Source: Dysgonomonas sp. (GTDB lineage: Bacteria; Bacteroidota; Bacteroidia; Bacteroidales; Dysgonomonadaceae). From it: 7,613 nucleotides of DNA. Each line of letters opens with the position of its first letter. Position 1 is the stretch's first letter. The stretch spans positions 1 to 7,613 of the forward strand of contig JASLEN010000131.1 in assembly GCA_030151105.1 (NCBI GenBank), read 5' to 3'. The notes below the pieces were generated by a model. The model was given only the letters and a program-made list of their open reading frames with translations. It searched no databases and was not told where the DNA came from. Shown here in pieces: positions 6,959 through 7,613 of the stretch. Made by a program: the position numbers and the translations under genes.

Positions 6959-6990
6959 AAGCCCTTTATTCTTTTGAACAAAGGGCTTTT
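6959..6990. terminator. Rho-independent terminator, likely bidirectional
   Basis: AAGCCCTTT (6959-6967) pairs perfectly with AAAGGGCTT (6980-6988). Inside, an A-C mismatch is followed by TTC/GAA pairing around a TTTT loop. On the + strand the stem ends in four T (6987-6990), then a T-rich stretch; on the - strand it is followed by CGTTTTAT. It starts 5 bases after the stop at 6954 and lies 28 bases beyond the pyrF stop, so it can end both convergent transcripts. Confidence 0.88.
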
Positions 6991-7017
6991 CTATCTTATA
7001 TTAGAATTCAAAAAGAC

Positions 7018-7613
7018 TTAGAGTAATGGTTTCAAAAACTCCGCCATTTCCTCTTGAATCTCTCTAGCTTTATCGGCAGCTGTAAAATTAAAATTCTCAG
7101 AATTATCTGCATAAAGAATTCCACGAGAAGAATTGACCAAAAGCCCACACTTATCATTCATCCCATACTTAACAACCTCTGCAAGACTTCCTCCTTGCGC
7201 ACCTACACCAGGAACAAGTAAGAAGTGATTGGGAGCGTGTTTTCTAATTTCAGTAAACATCTCACCTTGAGTAGCGCCCACAACATACATTAGTTGATCT
7301 TCTGTACCCCACTCTTGAGATTTTTTCAATACTTTTTCAAACAAACGTTCTCCATTTGCATCTTCCATCAACTGAAAATCTGCTGAACCTTTGTTCGAAG
7401 TCAAAGCCAATAGAATAACCCATTTATTGTCATACTTTATAAATGGTTTTACACTATCCTCACCCATATATGGAGCCACTGTAACAGCACTAACCTTTAG
7501 ATGTTCGAATGCTGATTTGGCATACATTTCCGATGTGTTTCCAATATCACCACGCTTAGCATCTAGGATAATAAATTGGTCAGGATACCTATTTCTGATG
7601 TATTCTATTGTTT
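7018..7613 (-). CDS. pyrF: Orotidine 5'-phosphate decarboxylase, type 2, N-terminus beyond the window
   Basis: This enzyme decarboxylates OMP to UMP, the last step of de novo pyrimidine synthesis, in the cytosol. The frame stays open to the window edge: before the methionine at 7527 it reads a segment ending IILDAKRGDIGNTSE, so that methionine is internal. About 197 residues are visible; the family has about 270-280, so some 75 N-terminal residues lie to the right. The catalytic D-x-K-R-x-D signature DAKRGDIGNT is present, with its Lys at 7555-7557. Further family landmarks are VAPYMGEDSVKPF, LALTSNKGSADFQ, YVVGATQGEMF, LLVPGVGAQGG and VNSSRGILYA, the last giving the phosphate-contacting Arg. 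This pattern fits the longer type-2 PyrF rather than the short E. coli type. It is convergent with the RsmI-like gene and shares its terminator. No frameshift or missing key residue is seen. Confidence 0.96.
   Translation of the reverse strand, partial: TIEYIRNRYPDQFIILDAKRGDIGNTSEMYAKSAFEHLKVSAVTVAPYMGEDSVKPFIKYDNKWVILLALTSNKGSADFQLMEDANGERLFEKVLKKSQEWGTEDQLMYVVGATQGEMFTEIRKHAPNHFLLVPGVGAQGGSLAEVVKYGMNDKCGLLVNSSRGILYADNSENFNFTAADKAREIQEEMAEFLKPLL

Noticed and set aside
1..7613. Search for CRISPR repeats, tRNA or rRNA genes, insertion sequences, toxin-antitoxin or defence genes
   Set aside because: No regularly spaced repeats, transposase motifs, RNA gene patterns or defence-type domains were seen; almost all bases are in the eight genes listed.

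Overview
The window is AT-rich and tightly packed. It looks like a piece of a Bacteroidota chromosome, probably Bacteroidales. Four things suggest this: protein styles typical of that group (a type-2 PyrF, an RsmF-like rRNA methylase, a short RsmI-like methylase), the weak or absent Shine-Dalgarno sequences, start codons GTG and TTG beside ATG, and copies of the Bacteroides -7 promoter box (TAnnTTTG) before two genes. The genus cannot be named from sequence reading alone.

Left part (1-3264, all + strand): the end of a surface-glycan gene cluster. It holds a DegT/StrS-family sugar-nucleotide aminotransferase whose start lies outside the window, a small sugar N-formyltransferase, and two GT-A family-2 glycosyltransferases. 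The genes are 13 bp apart or overlap by 4 bp, as in one operon. The aminotransferase plus formyltransferase pair matches the VioA/VioF-type route to dTDP-4-formamido-4,6-dideoxyglucose (dTDP-Qui4NFo). The two glycosyltransferases would then help build the glycan containing that sugar. No flippase, polymerase or export gene is visible, so whether the product is O-antigen, capsule or a protein O-glycan is open.

Middle part (3257-6253): an RsmF-like 16S rRNA m5C methyltransferase gene lies on the minus strand, convergent with the last glycosyltransferase and overlapping it by 8 bp. It diverges from a polytopic GT-C-like membrane glycosyltransferase on the + strand. The 99-bp gap between their starts carries one TAACTTTG box on each strand and a perfect 15-bp palindrome touching the rightward box.

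Right part (6250-7613): a short, atypical RsmI-like tetrapyrrole-methylase-fold methyltransferase overlaps the membrane glycosyltransferase by 4 bp. A strong hairpin terminator follows it. On the minus strand comes the C-terminal two thirds or so of orotidine-5'-phosphate decarboxylase (PyrF), running off the window end. The window thus straddles the edge between an accessory glycan locus and housekeeping genes. I see no mobile element, CRISPR array, RNA gene or clearly new system. The points most worth following up are the N-formyl sugar pathway and the atypical RsmI-like protein linked to a membrane glycosyltransferase.
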